From Flavobacterium sp. IB48 (GTDB lineage: Bacteria > Bacteroidota > Bacteroidia > Flavobacteriales > Flavobacteriaceae): a stretch of 64,000 nucleotides of DNA. The translations under genes and the position numbers were made by a program. The notes beneath the pieces were generated by a model. The model saw only the letters and a program-made list of their open reading frames with translations. It searched no databases and was not told the origin of the DNA. Shown here piece after piece: positions 62,543-64,000 of the stretch (the first letter of the stretch is position 1; the number at the start of each line of letters is the position of its first letter). The stretch lies in assembly GCF_016405855.1 (NCBI RefSeq), contig NZ_JAEFCA010000001.1, forward strand, positions 1,360,372 to 1,424,371. The letters run 5' to 3'.

Positions 62543-62758
62543 ATGGCTAAAGTATTGAAATTCAAAGAAGTAAACTCTGATGTAGAGCGCAGAATGAAAG
62601 AATTTGAAAAACTGCGCGTTAAGTTTAAAGCTGATGTAAAAAAGGGAGAAGCTAAGAAGTTGGCGGCCGGAAAAGAAAGCAAGGGAATATTTAAATCTAT
62701 TTCAGAATTTTTTTCCGACAGTCCAAAGACACCAGCTAAAGCTGCCGTAAAAAAGTAA
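62543..62758 (+). CDS. Small Lys-rich protein
   Basis: A 71-residue, very basic protein (KADVKKGEAKK and a C-terminal KTPAKAAVKK) with a helical N-terminal part. The AKAAVKK-type tail resembles histone-like or nucleoid-associated tails, but the family is not recognised. It has a good ATG after an A-rich leader and its own terminator. Function unknown. Confidence 0.72.
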   Translation: MAKVLKFKEVNSDVERRMKEFEKLRVKFKADVKKGEAKKLAAGKESKGIFKSISEFFSDSPKTPAKAAVKK

Positions 62759-62813
62759 ACTTCATCAGGTTTAGATTAGCAGATAAACTTGTTTAGTTTG
62801 TTACAAAAGAATT

Positions 62814-62838
62814 AACGCTCCTTTAGGAGCGTTTTTTT
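62814..62838 (+). terminator. Terminator of the small Lys-rich gene
   Basis: A stem AACGCTCC/GGAGCGTT with a 4-base loop and eight T follow; it ends some 80 bases after the stop codon. Confidence 0.93.
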
Positions 62839-62850
62839 TGATTAAATTGT

Positions 62851-62858
62851 TATTTTTG
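62851..62858 (+). promoter_or_regulatory. -7 element of lspA
   Basis: TATTTTTG fits TAnnTTTG and lies 20 bases before the lspA start codon. No matching TTG is found upstream. Confidence 0.45.
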
Positions 62859-62877
62859 CCCATCAAAAAATTATAAA

Positions 62878-63474
62878 ATGTCATTACGAAAAGCGTATTT
62901 CCTTATATTCTTAGTTTTAATTGTTGATCAGCTTTCTAAAATTTATGTCAAAACAAATTTTGTTTTAGGCGAAGAAGTTGTAATTGCTGATTGGTTTAGA
63001 ATTCATTTTATTGAAAATGAAGGAATGGCTTGGGGTACAAAAATACCAGGTGAATACGGAAAACTAATCTTGACCGTTTTCAGAATCTTTGCTGTTGTTG
63101 GAATTGGATGGTGGCTTTCTGATTCAGTAAAAAAGCGTCATTCAAATTATCTGATAGCAGCTATTGCATTAATCTTCGCAGGAGCGGCTGGAAATATTAT
63201 CGATTCTGTTTTCTACGGAGTTATTTTTGATGACAGCACACATAACTTAGCAACTATTTTTTCTCCAACTCCATATGGTACGTGGTTTCATGGTTTGGTT
63301 GTAGATATGTTTTACTTTCCTATTTGGGAAGGTGAGCTTCCAAGTTGGTTGCCAATATTTGGAGGAAAACATTTTGCATTCTTCAATGCAATTTTTAATA
63401 TTGCCGATGTGGCAATTTCTACTGGTGTAGGTATACTTTTGGTTTTCAACAAAAGAGCTTTTCCAAAACACTAA
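62878..63474 (+). CDS. lspA: Lipoprotein signal peptidase (signal peptidase II)
   Basis: A 198-residue inner-membrane aspartyl protease with four helices. The catalytic Asp pair sits in AGNIIDSVFYG and FNIADVAISTG; the N-terminal DQLSKIYVK is typical. It cleaves prolipoprotein signals, as for the lipoproteins in this window. It is slightly longer than the 160 residues common elsewhere, as usual in flavobacteria. Confidence 0.95.
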   Translation: MSLRKAYFLIFLVLIVDQLSKIYVKTNFVLGEEVVIADWFRIHFIENEGMAWGTKIPGEYGKLILTVFRIFAVVGIGWWLSDSVKKRHSNYLIAAIALIFAGAAGNIIDSVFYGVIFDDSTHNLATIFSPTPYGTWFHGLVVDMFYFPIWEGELPSWLPIFGGKHFAFFNAIFNIADVAISTGVGILLVFNKRAFPKH

Positions 63475-63558
63475 TTTTATCGATTTCTCAATTTTATTTG
63501 ATTTTTTAATTAATACTGCGCTAGAAGTGCTATTTTTACGATATAAAAAATCAAAACC

Positions 63559-64000
63559 ATGCAAAGTCCGTCTTTTTCTATTTATGATGCTTCTGCAGGA
63601 TCAGGAAAGACGTATACTTTGGTTAAAGAATATTTAAAGATTATTCTTTCTTCTCCAAAAAACGATGCATATCGAAATATTTTAGCAATTACTTTTACCA
63701 ACAAAGCGGTTCATGAAATGAAAAGCCGTATTGTTGGGAATTTGTCTGAATTTGCAAAAGACGATCCGTCTCCGAAAGCGGCTGATTTGATGGAAGATTT
63801 GTCACGCGATACTGGGCTTTCAATCATTAAAATTAAAACCAAATCGCAGCAGATCATTAAGCACTTAATTCATAATTATGCGGCTTTTGATATTTCTACC
63901 ATTGATAAATTTACCCATAAAGTTATTCGTGCTTTTGCGCACGATTTAAATCTTCCGATGACTTTTGAAGTTACTCTGGATACCGAAAATTTATTGGTTG
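63559..64000 (+). CDS. UvrD/AddA-type ATP-dependent helicase, 5' part
   Basis: The first 147 codons of a helicase that continues past the right edge. Walker A is in YDASAGSGKTYTLV, followed by ILAITFTNKAVHEMKSRI (motif Ia) and ISTIDKFTHKVIRAF. This N-terminus matches the exonuclease V beta/AddA-like helicases of Bacteroidota that work in double-strand break repair. The start is the ATG at 63559. The rest is outside the window. Confidence 0.9.
   Translation, partial: MQSPSFSIYDASAGSGKTYTLVKEYLKIILSSPKNDAYRNILAITFTNKAVHEMKSRIVGNLSEFAKDDPSPKAADLMEDLSRDTGLSIIKIKTKSQQIIKHLIHNYAAFDISTIDKFTHKVIRAFAHDLNLPMTFEVTLDTENLLV

Noticed and set aside
1..64000. tRNA or rRNA genes, CRISPR arrays, insertion sequences, prophage or integron
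   Set aside because: I saw no cloverleaf-like gene, no regularly spaced repeats with spacers, and no transposase, integrase or structural phage protein. A tRNA scan was not possible, so a miss cannot be fully excluded.

Overview
The window is AT-rich chromosomal DNA of a member of the Bacteroidota, most likely a Flavobacterium or close relative. Evidence: promoters of the TAnnTTTG (-7) / TTG (-33) type, almost no Shine-Dalgarno sequences (genes are preceded by A-rich leaders), a PorZ-type component of the type IX secretion system, a complete Bat (Bacteroides aerotolerance) operon, a TonB receptor with an N-terminal carboxypeptidase-regulatory-like domain, a eukaryotic-like long IleRS, and several intergenic inverted-repeat families of the kind dispersed through Flavobacterium genomes. 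No tRNA, rRNA, CRISPR array, transposase or integrase was seen.

Region 1 (1-11510) is the most interesting part. After a LysR regulator and a PKD-domain lipoprotein comes an NrtR-type Nudix/winged-helix regulator, then a tightly packed same-strand run of eleven genes: PRPP-synthetase-like kinase, coiled-coil protein, VWA/MIDAS protein, divergent adenylosuccinate-synthetase-like enzyme, NADAR (YbiA-like) protein, macrodomain protein, RNA 2'-phosphotransferase (KptA/Tpt1), calcineurin-like phosphatase, ADP-ribosylglycohydrolase, a small unknown, and nicotinamide phosphoribosyltransferase (NadV). NadD lies convergently just beyond. Two 21-bp palindromes of the same sequence family, exactly 52 bp apart, bracket a canonical promoter in front of the first gene and are proposed NrtR operators. 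The set reads as an NAD-consuming RNA-repair / ADP-ribose-processing module coupled to its own nicotinamide-to-NAD salvage, under an ADP-ribose/NAD-sensing repressor.

Region 2 (11620-34605) is mostly housekeeping and accessory metabolism: gmk, yicC, an ArsC/Spx-like protein, DinB, RlpA, a large TonB receptor, pgi, a divergent SDR/AraC pair, an M23 peptidase, tryptophan 2,3-dioxygenase, the tyrosine catabolic pair hpd-hmgA, a patatin/BamA-like outer-membrane protein, uvrC, a deacylase and 5-formyl-THF cyclo-ligase. A candidate independent small RNA lies upstream of hpd's downstream neighbour (about 25803-25912).

Region 3 (34940-45895) holds a VWA lipoprotein on the + strand facing a full moxR-DUF58-(large membrane protein)-batA-batB-batC-batD-batE operon on the - strand.

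Region 4 (46108-64000) carries an aldo/keto reductase, GNAT, SDR, an AlbA_2-domain protein, a DUF3298 lipoprotein, a cystathionine gamma-synthase family enzyme, an outer-membrane protein, gdhA, porZ, recO, ileS (with GXHH in place of HIGH), a DksA-like protein that has lost its zinc cysteines, two adjacent Roadblock/LC7-like proteins, a Lys-rich small protein, lspA, and the start of a UvrD/AddA-type helicase that runs off the right edge. Function names rest on reading the translated proteins; no database search was run.
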